Source: Callaeas wilsoni
Taxonomy: Eukaryota; Chordata; Aves; Passeriformes; Callaeidae
NCBI GenBank assembly: GCA_013398955.1
Contig: VWPU01017427.1
Coordinates: forward strand, 21,511 to 85,510
Direction: 5' to 3'
Length of the DNA stretch: 64,000 nt
In this document: positions 24,961 to 37,505 of the stretch, piece after piece
Numbering within the stretch: position 1 is the first letter of the stretch
Layout of the letters: each line of letters begins with the position of its first letter
Program-made: the position numbers and the translations under genes
Notes under the pieces: generated by a model
Database searches by the model: none
What the model saw: the letters and a program-made list of their open reading frames with translations, nothing else
Told to the model about the DNA's origin: nothing

Positions 24961-27204
24961 ATGGCGACCGCGGCGGGCCGGGTGGGCCTGGGGCTTGCAG
25001 GCACCGGGAAGGTGAGGAGCTGGCCGTGGGGATCTGGTGTATGGGGGGAGTCCAGGTGGGGATCCGGGGTGACGGGGAACCCAGGTGGGGCTCCGTGAAG
25101 AGATCCAGACTGGGGCCGGGGCTTGCAGCCTCCGGGAAGGTGAGGATCCACATGGGGTTCCGGGGAGGGGATCCAAGTGTGGTCTCGTGGGGGCTGATCC
25201 AGTTGGGGATCCTGGCCGGGGCTTCGCAGGCGCAGGGAAGGTGGGGATCCAGGTGGGGCTGGGACTTATAGCTGTGTCTTCTTTTTGCGGGTATTCAGAG
25301 CTGTAAGGAAAGCGCAGACAAGTTATGCCCTCCTCTCTTTGCAGATGCTGGGGAAGAGGATGGAGGGGATGGCGTCCCCGGTGTGGCTTCGTTGTCTCTT
25401 TACCAGGTCGAAAATCCCAGACTCGGTACGTGCTTGACTTGCACTTTACATTTTTACATTTACAGTTTTAGTTTATTTTTGTAAGATACTATCCGGTGTC
25501 AGTTGACTCTTTTCCTTAAAAGCACTCTTAAAGCCTGTGGAAAAACTTGCTATCCAGAGGCTGAGCACAGGCTTCCTGGTAAAATGCACGTGAATTAGGT
25601 GTTGTGCTGGTACAGAGTGTTGTTCATGTATTTCTGTGCAGTTGTGTGGCTAAGCTCTAGAGTTACGGTATTTATCAGCAAGCCATTATAGAAATATATT
25701 TGACTTCATGTTATAAACGCTAAATTTGAGGTCACTTTGTTGGTGCTTTGACCATCTGAAAAGCAAAACGTGTAAGAATTTTTACCAAGGTTGAAGTATG
25801 CTTTAGTAGCTAACTGTAGTAATGATAACCAGATATTTAGGAAAAAAACCTCTGGTTTTGTGAACTTTTTATTCTAGGTATTTCAGCCACGGCCTGGAGA
25901 TCATGAGAAGTATGGAGGTGACCCTGAGGAGCCCCACAAAATCCATGTTATTACTAGAATAAAAAGCGTCATTGGTCGCCCATATTGGGAAAAGAAGATA
26001 ATACGTGATCTGGGACTGGACAAAGTATGACTGTGCTTCTTCATACTTGTGTGTGTCAGAAACGTAGCACTAAGGTGGTGGGTTTTAAGGACCTCGATTT
26101 TGCAATCACAGAACAGAATTACATTTATAGCAGCTGTAAAGCAGTCTGAGAAGCTGGTGGTGGGTTTTAAGGACCTCGATTTTGCAATCACAGAACAGAA
26201 TTACATTTATAGCAGCTGTAAAGCAGTCTGAGAAGCTGATGATGTGTTTAAGAGCTGAGAGGAATGTTTGTGGCTAATGGGCTTTTAGTGGGAATTCAGA
26301 ATATCTCTGTATGGTATTGTGCTGCATTGCCTGAGGAGAACTTTACCCTGAGAATTATTCTAAAATAATAGAAATAGGTTTGTAAATACTTTGAATTCAG
26401 TTCTGCATGGGTCATAGTATTCAGAAATTGTAGGAAGGCAAATAAAACTTTTTTGTCAATGAAAAGGTTTCCAAATTCAAGACTCTAAAAGTTTGTATCA
26501 AAGATGTGTTTATCCAAGTTTTTCAGGCCAACTGCAATTTGTGCAAAGATTTGTCTAGTCAGTGTTATACTACAGAGAAAAAAATGTGTGCTTGATCAAG
26601 TTAAGATGTAACTGAAGGAAGCAGTTTTGCCCCTAAACCCTTGTATTTACATTTATAGTATTTTTAACAGTTGGAAGAAAAATACAGTTATAATGGAATA
26701 GGAATAACGGGGAAATTGTCTTTTTACTGGAATCAAGTTTTGATTGCATATTTTTATGTATGTTCTTGATGCATGGCACTTCCCTAAATCTTACATTTGC
26801 AAATGTGGTTTATTTTTTTACTGGTAGTGTGCAAAGTTCGGTGAACAAAGATTTGAGATTTGGCAACATTTGTAAAATTTGTTTAATCCCTTATGTAGGC
26901 ACATCGGCCAAGACTGCACAAAAATATCCCTTCTGTGAATTCCAGACTGAAAGTTATTAAACATCTGATAAGGTTTGTTAACTATTTGTTTATTTATTTG
27001 TTAATTTGGAACACTTAATGTAACTCTCTTCTAGTCACAGGACTTCACTAAGCAAACTCTTTTGCCTGTAGAATACAGCCACTGAAACTGCCCTACGGGC
27101 TGCCAACAGAAGAGGAAGTGTCCAGCACCTTTCTGACAACCAAGGGAGAGCTTATCATTAAAAAGCGCCTGAAACCTGTGGAGCAGAAAGAAATTAAGTC
27201 ATAA
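24961..27204 (+). CDS. MRPL30: Mitochondrial large-subunit ribosomal protein uL30m (MRPL30), five coding exons
   Basis: MRPL30 is a component of the 39S mitochondrial ribosomal subunit. Coding exons are 24961..25011, 25345..25425, 25878..26024, 26899..26972 and 27072..27204. They total 486 nt and code for 161 aa, the same length as human. The first two exons give a basic, Arg-containing mitochondrial presequence. The uL30 fold lies in exons 3-4 ([56 protein letters not shown]). The C-terminus ([13 protein letters not shown]) matches the mitochondrial extension. Splice sites are canonical. Repeats multiply the exon 1 donor region in intron 1, and an 82-bp tandem duplication sits in intron 3. 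Confidence 0.96.
24985..25260 (+). repeat. Degenerate GC-rich tandem repeats spanning MRPL30 exon 1 and intron 1
   Basis: A unit like GGGGCTTGCAG..CCGGGAAG/GTGAGG, which forms the end of exon 1 and its donor (GT at 25012), recurs near 25,116 (donor-like GT at 25140). A weaker copy (GTGGGG) is near 25,216 with GT at 25241. Units are separated by GGATCC- and GGTGGGG-rich spacers, with irregular spacing of about 128 and 101 bp. Confidence 0.7.
26074..26237 (+). repeat. Perfect 82-bp tandem duplication in MRPL30 intron 3
   Basis: Copies at 26074..26155 and 26156..26237 are identical by eye, starting GGTGGTGGGTTTTAAGGACC and ending GAGAAGCT. The first copy starts 49 bp after the end of exon 3. 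Confidence 0.95.
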
Positions 27205-27233
27205 GGTGTGCTGGTTGGATTTAGATTTTATAA

Positions 27234-27239
27234 AATAAA
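27234..27239 (+). promoter_or_regulatory. Polyadenylation signal of MRPL30
   Basis: An AATAAA lies 29 bp after the MRPL30 stop codon. Confidence 0.6.
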
Positions 27240-29384
27240 TATTTTAAATCCCCACTTAAGAGCTTGTGTATGAAATGTAAAAATTCTTACTCTGATATGA
27301 ATGGCAAAGGTGACAGTGGTGCCTAAAGAAGGATTGCAGGTGTACAGATATGAAATTCAATGTTGTTAATAGTTACCTGAAATATTAAATTAATTATAGG
27401 CTCTCTGTCTTTGTGTTTTAATTTTGTGGCTAGATTGCTGCAGTTTTTGGCTGACTGTAAGAGAACTTTATAAATGAAGTCAAATAAGCAGAGAGGTGAG
27501 TAGAAGAGATCTAGCTAATGATGGTGAGGAGATTTCACAGCTAACAGTAAAGATTTACAGCGATACTTCAGGACTTTCACTGCACAGAGGAGGGAGTTTG
27601 AATTGGAATTGAAGAGCCCTCTGTTTAGTAGTCACAGGAGAATTGACTGCCTGTCCACAGAGAGTGATTTACCATGGTTATCCAGATCTCACACTGCTCC
27701 CTAGCAAACAGTCTGTCATCTGGCTGCTTCTGTAGCTTAAAAAGTACGGGAGCTCTCCATTTTGGAGTAACAAGAGTTATTCACATCTTGGTTGGTTGTC
27801 TAATTTGTCTTTCAGGAAACCTGCTGTCTTCGTATGTATCCCCTGATCCTAAGTGTTCAATAAGAATAGCCTAAGAGCTGCAGTCTATGTGAAAGTTAAT
27901 GCTTTTCCTTTTCTAAAACGGCAGACTTTAGAAATGTAGAGACCCTGAAGCATACCTCTGATGTGAGTTATGAATTATGGGCTGCAAGCTTATAAAATAC
28001 TACTGTGTGCATAGTTTTATTTACAGTTTTAAGAACTGCAGCCAAAGTTAGCAAGCTGCTGCTGTATCAAATGATAAAGTAGTTTGCATTCCAGCCAGTA
28101 TAAATTCTGTAGTTTAACACGCTGTGAGCCTCTCCCACATTAGACACACTGAAGAGGAGTTAATCTTAATGACTGCATGTTGTGAGAAGATCAGAGGGCT
28201 GCAGTCGCTGAAAATTAGTGTTTATCCTTTCTGCCTGCTTGCAGAGAAGAGTAAACAAAGAAGAGATATATCAGTACAGGGACATAAAAGCTGGAGGCAC
28301 TGTGCGAAGGGAAGAGGATAGGCCATGGTAGTGGCATTGAGGAGTGTAATGGCCCCTATTGCCAGCCTGAAGGCAGAAATGAGAATTTGAGCTGAAATAA
28401 AATAGCATGGAAAAAGTGAAGCAGATAAATTAATGTTGCTTTTCTCACCTCCCTCCTTTCTTCCAGCATCTGCACAGCATCTTGTGCTGCAGTGTTTTAT
28501 AACTGTAGTCTTTGCAAGGTGTTCATCATATTCCCACACGGAGGTATAAGCTGGAATTTGAGCCCTTTTGAAGGACATGTGTAGTGCATCCAAGGCACAG
28601 GGCATCCTTTAAAGAGATGGTGCAAGGACTTGGACACAAAAAATAAGGCAAATGGATCTTGCTGCTGGTGGATAGCAAATAATAAGGCTTGTGCCAGGAT
28701 TGGTGTCCCAGAGCACCACAGCCAGGCTCAGCCATGCCAGGCACGTTCAGGATTCGTGTCCGCGGCTCTGCAGCCTGGTGAGCCCCAGCAGAGGGCTCTG
28801 CCAGCTCCATCCCACACGGTCTGTGTATGGATATGCATATGGATCTCTGACGCTGCAGCCTACAAAAGTGCTGCAGGGTATCTCGGAGGGACTGTGTGCA
28901 TGAAAAGACTTGCTTGGTACCGTTCACAGCTTAAAAAGTGTCTGATAAACTATCTTAGCTAAAGCAGACTCACATAGAGAGAATGGAAAATACATAGTAC
29001 CTGTTATTTCTGAGTAAGATTCAGCTACAAGAGATGTTTACAGAGATGTTTAATTGACAAGCTAACAGTTCCAAGGAAAAAGAAAATGGTATTTTTAAAA
29101 TTTTTTTAATATATGTGTACATTTGGGTGTTACGGAAATGATATTTCCCCCAAAGGCCCTCACTCTTGCACAGTTAGTCTGCTATCCCAAACCTTCTCTG
29201 TATAAGCGAACATTCTCTAAAGATTTGCTCTCAGCCCTAAAACCTGAACCAGCAGCAGGGTGCACACAGTGTGTGTCCACATCCTTTCACTAATGGAGCT
29301 TCGTAATGCTTCATGTAGATCTTTATGAGGCATGGGTAAGAGACATTGCCTTTTTGTGAAGGGAACAAACTGACTTAAGATGAT
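27240..29384. other. Intergenic DNA after MRPL30
   Basis: There is no recognisable gene or repeat. Overlapping short frames on both strands near 28,200-28,960 have no family match and contain no convincing exon structure. Confidence 0.45.
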
Positions 29385-29565
29385 TGCAAAATTCAGGTTG
29401 GAAGGTACCTTTTTGGTCTCTAGTCCAACCTCCTGCTCAACACAGGGCCAGCATTGAGGTCAGATGAGGTTGCTCAGTGCTTTGTCCAGTTGGGTCTTGA
29501 AAGCCTCTGACAGGGACAGCTCAGCCTCTCTCAACAGTTGGTGCTGCTGTTTTGTCCTGCTGTTA
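29385..29565 (-). repeat. CR1 LINE 3' fragment, antisense
   Basis: The plus strand reads 'tccaacctcctgctcaacac' and 'ttgctcagtgctttgtccag', the reverse complement of a CR1 3' UTR. Confidence 0.75.
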
Positions 29566-31835
29566 GACAGGTGTATTGACAGATAAAACATAAGGTGGAT
29601 AAAATCTTGTTAAGTAGTGTGACAGCTTTCTTGCAGCATTAATCTGCTGCTTGAGAAACTGCAGGCACAGATGAAAACTCTGAATAAAAACCCATTGCAA
29701 GCTTGTACTTGTTCCTGGTTTCATTGTCCTCCCCCATTTTTACTGTTTCTGGGGTAGAAATTTTAATTAGAAGCAAAGTATGCAATCAGGGCCTCAAATG
29801 TAGTAATGACTTAGAGATCTCAATATCCATTTCTCTTATAAAACCTGGCTCTCGCATCCACATTATTGGCATAGTTGTGTGTTTTGCCAATTGCCATTTT
29901 GTCACAGGTGTGGACAGTGTTAACTCCTGCATTACAGGCTGAGATCCCACCTGGAATGAGGGCGAAAGAAACACATAAGCAGAGGTACTACTTCATCAGT
30001 AAATAAGCAAATAAACATCACAACTGAGATGCACTTCTTTAGTTTATATATCTTTTTTCACCAGTACTGTTGGCCATAGTAACACCATTTCCATCAATTT
30101 TGTCAGAGGTGTTCCTTTTGTATTTTAACTTAGTGAAGAAATCGTGTTTTCCTTCTTTACATCCAAACTTGGTGATCACTGGCCCCTTGCTATGTTTTGC
30201 TAACATTAAAATCTTCAGTTTTATGGCTGTTTCCTTGTGGGGTGTTCCTTCACACCCACCAACACCAGTAACTTCAGATGTGTTTGTGTTGTAGTTGGAG
30301 TAAAAGGACCCAACCATAACGACTGCTTCAGTGTAATCAGTGCCCAGGAATATAAGGAATGTTTCCTCCAGAGAGGATCATGTGTTTTCAAAATTAGTGT
30401 GTTCCTCCTTCAGAGTTGCCAGGATAGGCAACCAGGATAGGTTGCTTTTTGTAGGTGGGTGTAGAACCACAAAACAAATGGAAGGGGGAGAGCCCACCCT
30501 TACTCCTTGCAACTGAAAAATGTCATGGTATTTGCCAAGCTTCAAAAAAAACCTTCTAAAAGGCTAACCAAATCTTATTCCTCTGTTCCTTTTAGCGCAT
30601 ACTAAGGAATATTATTCCATATGAACATAGGGACTGGGATGTGTTTAGTTTTCTGCAGTGCTTACAGCATTATCGTGCTTGACTTTATATATGTGAAGTG
30701 TTTCAAGGCTGACAAAACTCATCCTCCGAGGTGGTGTTCCTTTGTCCAAGCTGGGGATTTTTTATGGATTTATCATCCTGTGTAAAATCTCTGTGTCTTG
30801 TGCTAAGTGCTCTTCAATGTCCCCTGGCTTGCCAATCTTACAGTACTCTTTGCCAGCCTGAAAGTGAGACAGCAACATCACCACTCGCAGAACCCTCACT
30901 ATTTAGCCAGAGCTCTTTGTTGCTTACAGGCTGCTCGTGTTCGTTTTGGTTCTTAATCTCAGAATTTACCTCTTTTGTGACTGTATGGAGAGAACACAAG
31001 TGCTTCTCATGGCGCAGGCAAAGCCAGCAGATGCGTGAAGGGCAGACATTGGGGCACTGAAGAGGAGTGCCTGCCCTGCTTCCTTGTCTGTCAGAGCCTT
31101 TAAAAACCAGCATAGTTCCTCTTGTAAAGGTGACAGTATGCAGAAAGCAAGATTACTGCTGCTTCACAGTGTTTCCAGGTGCAAGGTGACTGCTGGTCTC
31201 CTCCCCAGCTGAATCAAGGGTAGGAATATTCATTTCCAATAGGGATCTCCCCTGGATCTCTGCCCCAGCCCTTCTCCCCTTATCCATGAAGTAGTAAAGC
31301 ACAAGTCTGAGGGGGCTGGAGCTGGTACAAAAGCAGATCACATGCATGCAGCAAATGTTTAGGGATTTTACAGATAAGGAGACAACCTGGCAAACAAGTT
31401 AGGCACAAATGTAGGCATGAATAATGAAGCAAGATCCCCTACTAGCCAGGCCCCCGTGGTGCATAAAGTGTAATTAACCTGATGGTAGTAGCTGCAGCCT
31501 GTAGCGTGCTCAGTTTGAAAAGGTGCTTTTTGAAACAAGACTTATTATCTAAATGTGAAATAGGAACAATTAATCTCTTCAATCCCAAGGGAGTGCTGGG
31601 AAGCAATCATCAGTCTCACAGTGTAAAAGCAGTCTGCTCATGCAGTGATACTCACTCATGCAGGGTCCTTCCCTGGTGCTTGAGAGCTGACAGCTTGGTC
31701 AGCATTGCCTTTAGCCTGGCCAAAGAGCTGGCTGAAAAGGTTTAGGGGGTTGCGTTTCAACAGGGCCCCTGCCACTCTTCTGACTCTGCTTCAAAGGAAG
31801 GATGAGATTTGCGTTTTTAAGAAGGTTGACCATAC
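29566..31835. other. Intergenic DNA
   Basis: I see no gene or repeat here. I looked for later exons of the decayed lysozyme at 31,836 (which would lie here on the minus strand) and found none. Confidence 0.4.
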
Positions 31836-32003
31836 CTGCATTAAGCCAAATGCATTCCCATGGTGACCCAGGCCATCCTTCAGCACTGTCCTAGCCCTTG
31901 AAAAGTCATACCAGCAACCAATCCCAGATGGAGCAAGACCCTCACCATTGCCAGCTTTTGCCATCTTGGCATGGTATTTTTCCATGTTCTTCTGCTGTCT
32001 TGT
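31836..32003 (-). pseudogene. Decayed exon of a second goose-type lysozyme
   Basis: One minus-strand exon-like block keeps an acceptor (CCTCAG) and donor (CAG/GTATGG). It also keeps the start and end of the central lysozyme-g exon: NMEKYHAKMAKAG, then TVLKDGLGHHGNAFGLMQ. In between, where functional enzymes have IAGIISRES with the catalytic glutamate, the frame is shifted by about one base and later restored after a small deletion (168 nt instead of about 197). The catalytic Glu is lost. The preserved end resembles egg-white-type lysozyme g more than the intact gene at 41-44 kb does. I found no other exons, so the copy is probably mostly deleted. Confidence 0.72.
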
Positions 32004-35000
32004 CTGAGGCAGGAACTCCTACAACATGACATGCATGACTTTGCCTTTCATTTTTAGAATCCAAACCCAGTTTTTCTAAAGGTCATTATGGCTGAGCTGA
32101 CATTTTGAATCCTTCTGAATCTGTTTAGATCAAAACTAAGATAGAATTAACTAATTTTACTGAAGGGTGCCTTAGAAAACAATACACAGATGATTAAAAG
32201 ACTTTTCTTCAGATTCAGAGGGCAGTTCTCTAGCGTGCAGATTGAGAGTGAGGTGAGCCTTGTTTTAAATCTAACCCTTGGGTGGATTAGTCCCAGATTT
32301 AGTCCCTTTTAATTTAGGACTATAGTGGAAAAATATTCAGAAGTTCAGGTTTTGAGGGAAATTCTCTTAATGGAGAGAGAAAAGCAGTTTCAGGGGTTGG
32401 ATGCAACCAGCAGACTTTCATTTTTTCTGTGATGGTCTTGAATGTCATCTCAAAGGCAACTCTATTCCCAACATAAACTTATGTGTCCAAGTAGGGTCTT
32501 TGTTGGTTGTGAAAAAATCTGCTTGCTTGGCAATGACTGACCATCAGAGACCAGGATCCATAACAGGCATGGGCTTGTGCGTGGGTGTAAGGGGGGAATG
32601 AGCAACTGGATTAGTGCCTACCCACACAGCTCAGACCGTCTGGTTTCACGTTTGCCTCCAAAGCTCCAGTTGTGTCAACATTCAGTATATTCCCATAACA
32701 CTCTGAACAGCCTAAGAGCACGTGCTGGTTTCAGCTGGAACCAGCACAGAGCAGTATTTACAACCAGATGTCAGGCCAATGCAATGTGTGACTCATGCTG
32801 TTAAAATGCTTTCAGATCCATGACTGAAACCCATGGCATCCTTTTGATACTAGTGCAGGTGTTTGTGCTAGCAGATGCAGCCATGGCCTGCTCTGGAGGG
32901 GATTACCTCTTGGTCCTGCTAGCTCACGTGTACCTTGTGAGGTGAACTGGTGCTCTGTGCACAATTCATCTCCCCTAACTACCTAAAACCTAGCTGTCTT
33001 AGTCTAAGCTTGTGACTTGGGCTGCCTGCATGGCCAATGGAGGAAGGCATCTCAAAAAGGCAGGTTTCCTATTCAAAAAAAAAAAACAATTATGAGAATC
33101 AAGTGAAATCTTACACTATTTACTGGCTCCAGCTTGCTTTTCCACAGTTACAAGAAAGTCAAAGAGAAACATCCTTCAATTACACACATTACAATTTATC
33201 TGACTTGCAGATTGTTTGACTTGCAATTTATCTGCATTTATCTGTTGTCTTAACACACCGTTACAGGAGGGAAAACATGCAAACATCAACTGAGAGGAAC
33301 AATGCTAACGCCTAATGGAAAACAGACTTTGGTACAGTGAGTCATTTACAAGAATATTAGACAAAGATCACAGACCTGACACGTTTGCTGCAGGATGTCT
33401 CCCTACCTTCTCAATGCACTTCCTGGAGACAAATGGGCTTTCTGTCTGCTGGCAGTGTTCTGGAACAGCTGGCTCAGTGCGCTTCCCACCCCTGCTGGTC
33501 TTACAAGAAACAGAAACACCTAACAACTTGTGCATCCTCCCAAACACGACAGGGATTCTGTTCTACAGCACAAACACAATTACGATTTTAAAAAATGAAA
33601 TATCTTTTAATTTAATTTAAAGTCCCATTGCTAACAGTTTGGAACTAGGAGGAACCCTGTCTGAGAACAACTGCTCCCCTTCAGTTCTTGGAAGCAATAA
33701 TGTGCTGACAATGGGAAAATGGGAACCTGCGCTTCTGGATTTAATCGAATTTTTGCAGGCAAAGATCCAGGAACAGTAACATGACCAGAGCTGCAACTGC
33801 TGAGAATTCAGATATGCAGAGACTATGCCAGGCCCCTGTTGTTATCCTCTCTTGCACAGAGACAGCAAAGGTGAACAACCCCAAATTAGCAGGCAGTGTG
33901 GATTTCAAAGCTACTGTAGCTGTGCAGCATTAAGGAAAACAGCCACTGGATGGCAGAACTCCCCGCGGCAGAATCTATACTGACCCGCTTCTCCCCCACG
34001 GTAGATTTTGTGGGTGTGAAATGCTGTTTTGCTCTTTCAGCAGCCCTTTTACATTTTTAGCGCTGGAATTCGTCCCGTGTCATTGCACTTAGAGATTCGA
34101 TTCTGTAAGTTTTTCCTGTACTGTTAATACCTCTCATAGAGAGCTGGCTGCAAAAAGTCTCAGCAGCTCATGCAAGGGGCTCTTCATGTTCACAATTATG
34201 ACTGAGCGTAAAGAAGGTTGAAACAGAGGAAAGCGCATCTGGCAGGAAGGAAAATAGAACAGATGTGGCTCAAAACAAGTCATATTTAAAAAATTCAAAA
34301 TACCACCAAAGGTGATTCACAAACCAGTAACCTCCAAACGGTCTGTGCTACTATTCCCTTATTGCTGGGGCAGAAACATAAAGGATGCACTGGTTTGCTT
34401 CTCCTACATCACAGTAATGGAGGCACTCCCACCATGAACAACTCTATTCCCTGCTCATATTCTCTATACAAACCTCCTTTGCCACACCTGGACAGTTTCA
34501 CCTGAATTCCCTGGGACTTTCTTTATACTTAGCTAGCTCTTCAGCCTCCATACAGAGCAATCTGGCAGCCCTGCTACTGAAATATTTTGTGCATGTGGAA
34601 AGTGTAGGACATCCACCTATAGTACATACAGCAAGGGCCACAATGATCCACTCAATATCAGTATGCATGATCGATTAGCAAGCAGCTCTTCATTGATCAC
34701 AAGAGTCACAGGGGAGGGACAATTTGGTTTACCCAGAAGCCAGGCTGCAGGGCACTGCACCAGATCTAGTACCAGCTACTCTTCACTCTTCTCTCCTGTG
34801 TCTGGCAGGAAGGAAGAATTGCCTCTGGCAATTAGATGGTTCAGGGCAAACATCTGTGGGATAATCTGGTCCTCTGTATGGCCTTTATGGCTCAGGCATG
34901 CAGCTGTGCCTTTTTAGAGTTTGTCTTAATTTCTAGAGGAAAGGTACAAAAAATATGCTGCCAGGACTTTTATTATTATGACAGGAATTTATAATCCCGA

Positions 35001-35985
35001 TTTCTGTAACCATGCACACACCGAAGCCCCTTTGAAAACTTTGTCAGTTTCTTGATCTGAATCAGCTAAGGGGTGGCTGAATAAGCAGGAACTTCATAAA
35101 ATAAAACCTGATTTAAAGAACAGAAATGAGTCAAATTTCTCCTTGCCTTCTTTGGAACAAGAAACCTTTCCAGTTCTTGGAAATTGAGTGTTTGTGTAAG
35201 GATGAGGGCTGCTGCAGCAGTAGAGTCTCAGGTCAGCCACATCCTCACTGTGTGGGTTTTTTCATGCTCTTGAATATTTCTCCTAATTGCTAATTAGCTT
35301 AATAAGAGATGGGTAAGAAATGAGTGATCCTAGTTATGCTTTCAGGGAGAAACTAGGGTGATACAAGCTTCCCAAAGCAATCAAGCCCATTTAGACTGCG
35401 GGAGGTTACCCAGCCCATGTCAGGAAGGCAAGATGCTCTGGATGCTGGGAGTAGGTCCATAGTCCCGAGGCTGCAAGATGGTCTCATGAGGAAATGCAGG
35501 GACTTGTAGATGGTTGAGTTGTGAGGAACTGGCAAAATATGGATGAGGGGTGCAGCATAGAAGGGGCAGGCTGTACCTGAGCTGTAGACAACCTGTGTCA
35601 CTGGAAATTGAAGAGCTTTTAGAGGAGCATTACCACTAGAAGCAGGGGAAAGTTGATAAATACAGAGGAGTATTCAGTTTAAACTCATGTGATCTACAAG
35701 GTGGACAAGGCTGATGTTCAGTTTAGCTCTGAAAAAAACATGAGGGAAATAAACAGCACAATCACAATACATGAGAAAGACAAAACAGACAGAATACAGT
35801 GGCAAGGATTAGGCACATGCAGTATTAAGCAATGAAGCAAAGACAAACTTATAAGTGTTTTTGTACAGTTGCTAGAGACTTCAAAATCAAGCCAGAACCC
35901 AAATGCCTGGACCAAATGACAACCCTGAGACAGAAGGTGTCTCAGAGACTTGGTGCAGACTAGAAAACCAATGAGATACAGCACT
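32004..35985. other. Intergenic DNA
   Basis: No recognisable gene, RNA or clear repeat was seen in these 4 kb. Only short unsupported open frames are present. Confidence 0.4.
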
Positions 35986-36185
35986 GCCAGCCTCACAGGA
36001 ACGACTGAGTAGGATGTCGAGGTGGAGGAGTGATGCTGTATGTGAAGAATAAAAATGTTACAGCATAAAAATATTACAGGAAAAGAGAAGCACCCTAAAA
36101 ACCTGTGGGTGGAAATTCCAGTTGCTACTGATAAAAATGCTGTAGTAGGACTGTACTATCCTTCTGGAGTTCTGTGAGAGTGGTC
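35986..36185 (+). repeat. Probable CR1-like LINE endonuclease fragment
   Basis: Translated pieces read RGGGVMLYVKN near 36,015 and NLWVEIPVAT..AVVGLYYPS near 36,100. This is the pattern of the CR1-type endonuclease (RGGGVALYV, then LWV...VVG.YY.P). Stops and small shifts are present. The call is by motif only. Confidence 0.5.
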
Positions 36186-37261
36186 AGTGAGGTGAAAGGA
36201 GCAATAAATGCTGGATGGTGGCATGAGTGGGAGCCTGCATACCGGCTGGATCAGCACCTCGTCGGGATGAGGTGCAGAAGTGGAAATTTTGTTTGCAATA
36301 AATTCCTGCTTCTAGGATGAGATGGTTGAGGAACTCACAGAAACAAATGCTAGAGAGAGGCACAAGGGTTTTGTCTGAGGGATATTAGTGGGAAACTGCT
36401 CTGAGGTTGCAATCCTACAACCTGATCTCTTTTAATGCTGAAATGGGAAAAAGCAGGCCAGGAGCATCCAATATGGGCGTATTCAGATTCAAGGAAGGCA
36501 ATTAAATAAACTGAGACAAGCATTAGAAACAGTTACCCGCAGCTGCAGCACCGGCTCCATAGGGGTCCCTGGGACCACAGGCTGGTGCCCATCCTGGGCA
36601 ATAAAAGAGGCCCTGTCCTGGGGACAGGTTGCTGGTTAGGAAATCTGAGGCCAGTTTTGCAATGAGAACACAGCAGAACAAACACGGTTATTCAACGCTG
36701 TATTGATGTGCTGGAGTTTCCCTTTGTTTTCTGCATATCTCAGAGAAAGAGGCATGGACATGTGGCTCAAACAGATCCAGCTGCAGCATTCGGAATCAGC
36801 CGTCGGAACAGTCTGTTCTCCCATGTGGCTTAGGGCTCTGACCCAACAGGGATGTGGTTTTGACAGTGTTTTCCTGCTGCTTCAGGTACTGCTGAAAGAG
36901 GTTGTTTAATTGGTCCCTCTGCCTGATTTCTATGAAAGCCAGTCATTGCAACTCCAGACTCCAGGCAGATCCCTGCCTGAGCCATGGAGGGATCAGCCCA
37001 TGCCACCTGCAGCTTAACAAGCTGATGAGAGAAAAAGCCTCCACCTCACACTTGCTCTTTATTGTAGGAAGAACATTTAAATAGGTTTCCCAGTACTAAC
37101 ATCAGTTGTAAAACCAAATCACAAGACCCCAATGGAGAAGGTTTTTCTTCCCTGTCTGTAATTTGTTTTCCATTTGCTGACTGCTGATTTTGATTCAGCA
37201 GTGTTAGCCTGGAAATGTCCTTAAACAACACCTATTGCATTTCCCCTCTCTATAAAGGATG
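36186..37261. other. Intergenic DNA
   Basis: Nothing recognisable was seen. Confidence 0.35.
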
Positions 37262-37505
37262 ACTGCTAGGAGAGCAGGTTTAGATCAGATATTAGGAAGA
37301 AATTCTTTACTGTGAGTGTGGTGAGGCAGTGGAATAAGTTGCCCAAAGATGTTGTGGATGCCCCATCCTTGGATGTGTTCAAGGCCAGGTTGGATGGAGC
37401 CCTGAGCAACCTAGTGTAGTGGAAAGTGTCCCTACCTATGGCAGGGGAGTTGGAACTTGGTGATCTTTGAGGTCCTTCCAAACTCAAACCATTCTGTGAT
37501 TAGAT
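37262..37505 (+). repeat. CR1 LINE 3' fragment, sense
   Basis: CR1 3' sequence ('ttagatcagatattaggaag', 'aggttggatggagccctgag') ends at 'accattctgtgatta'. Confidence 0.88.
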
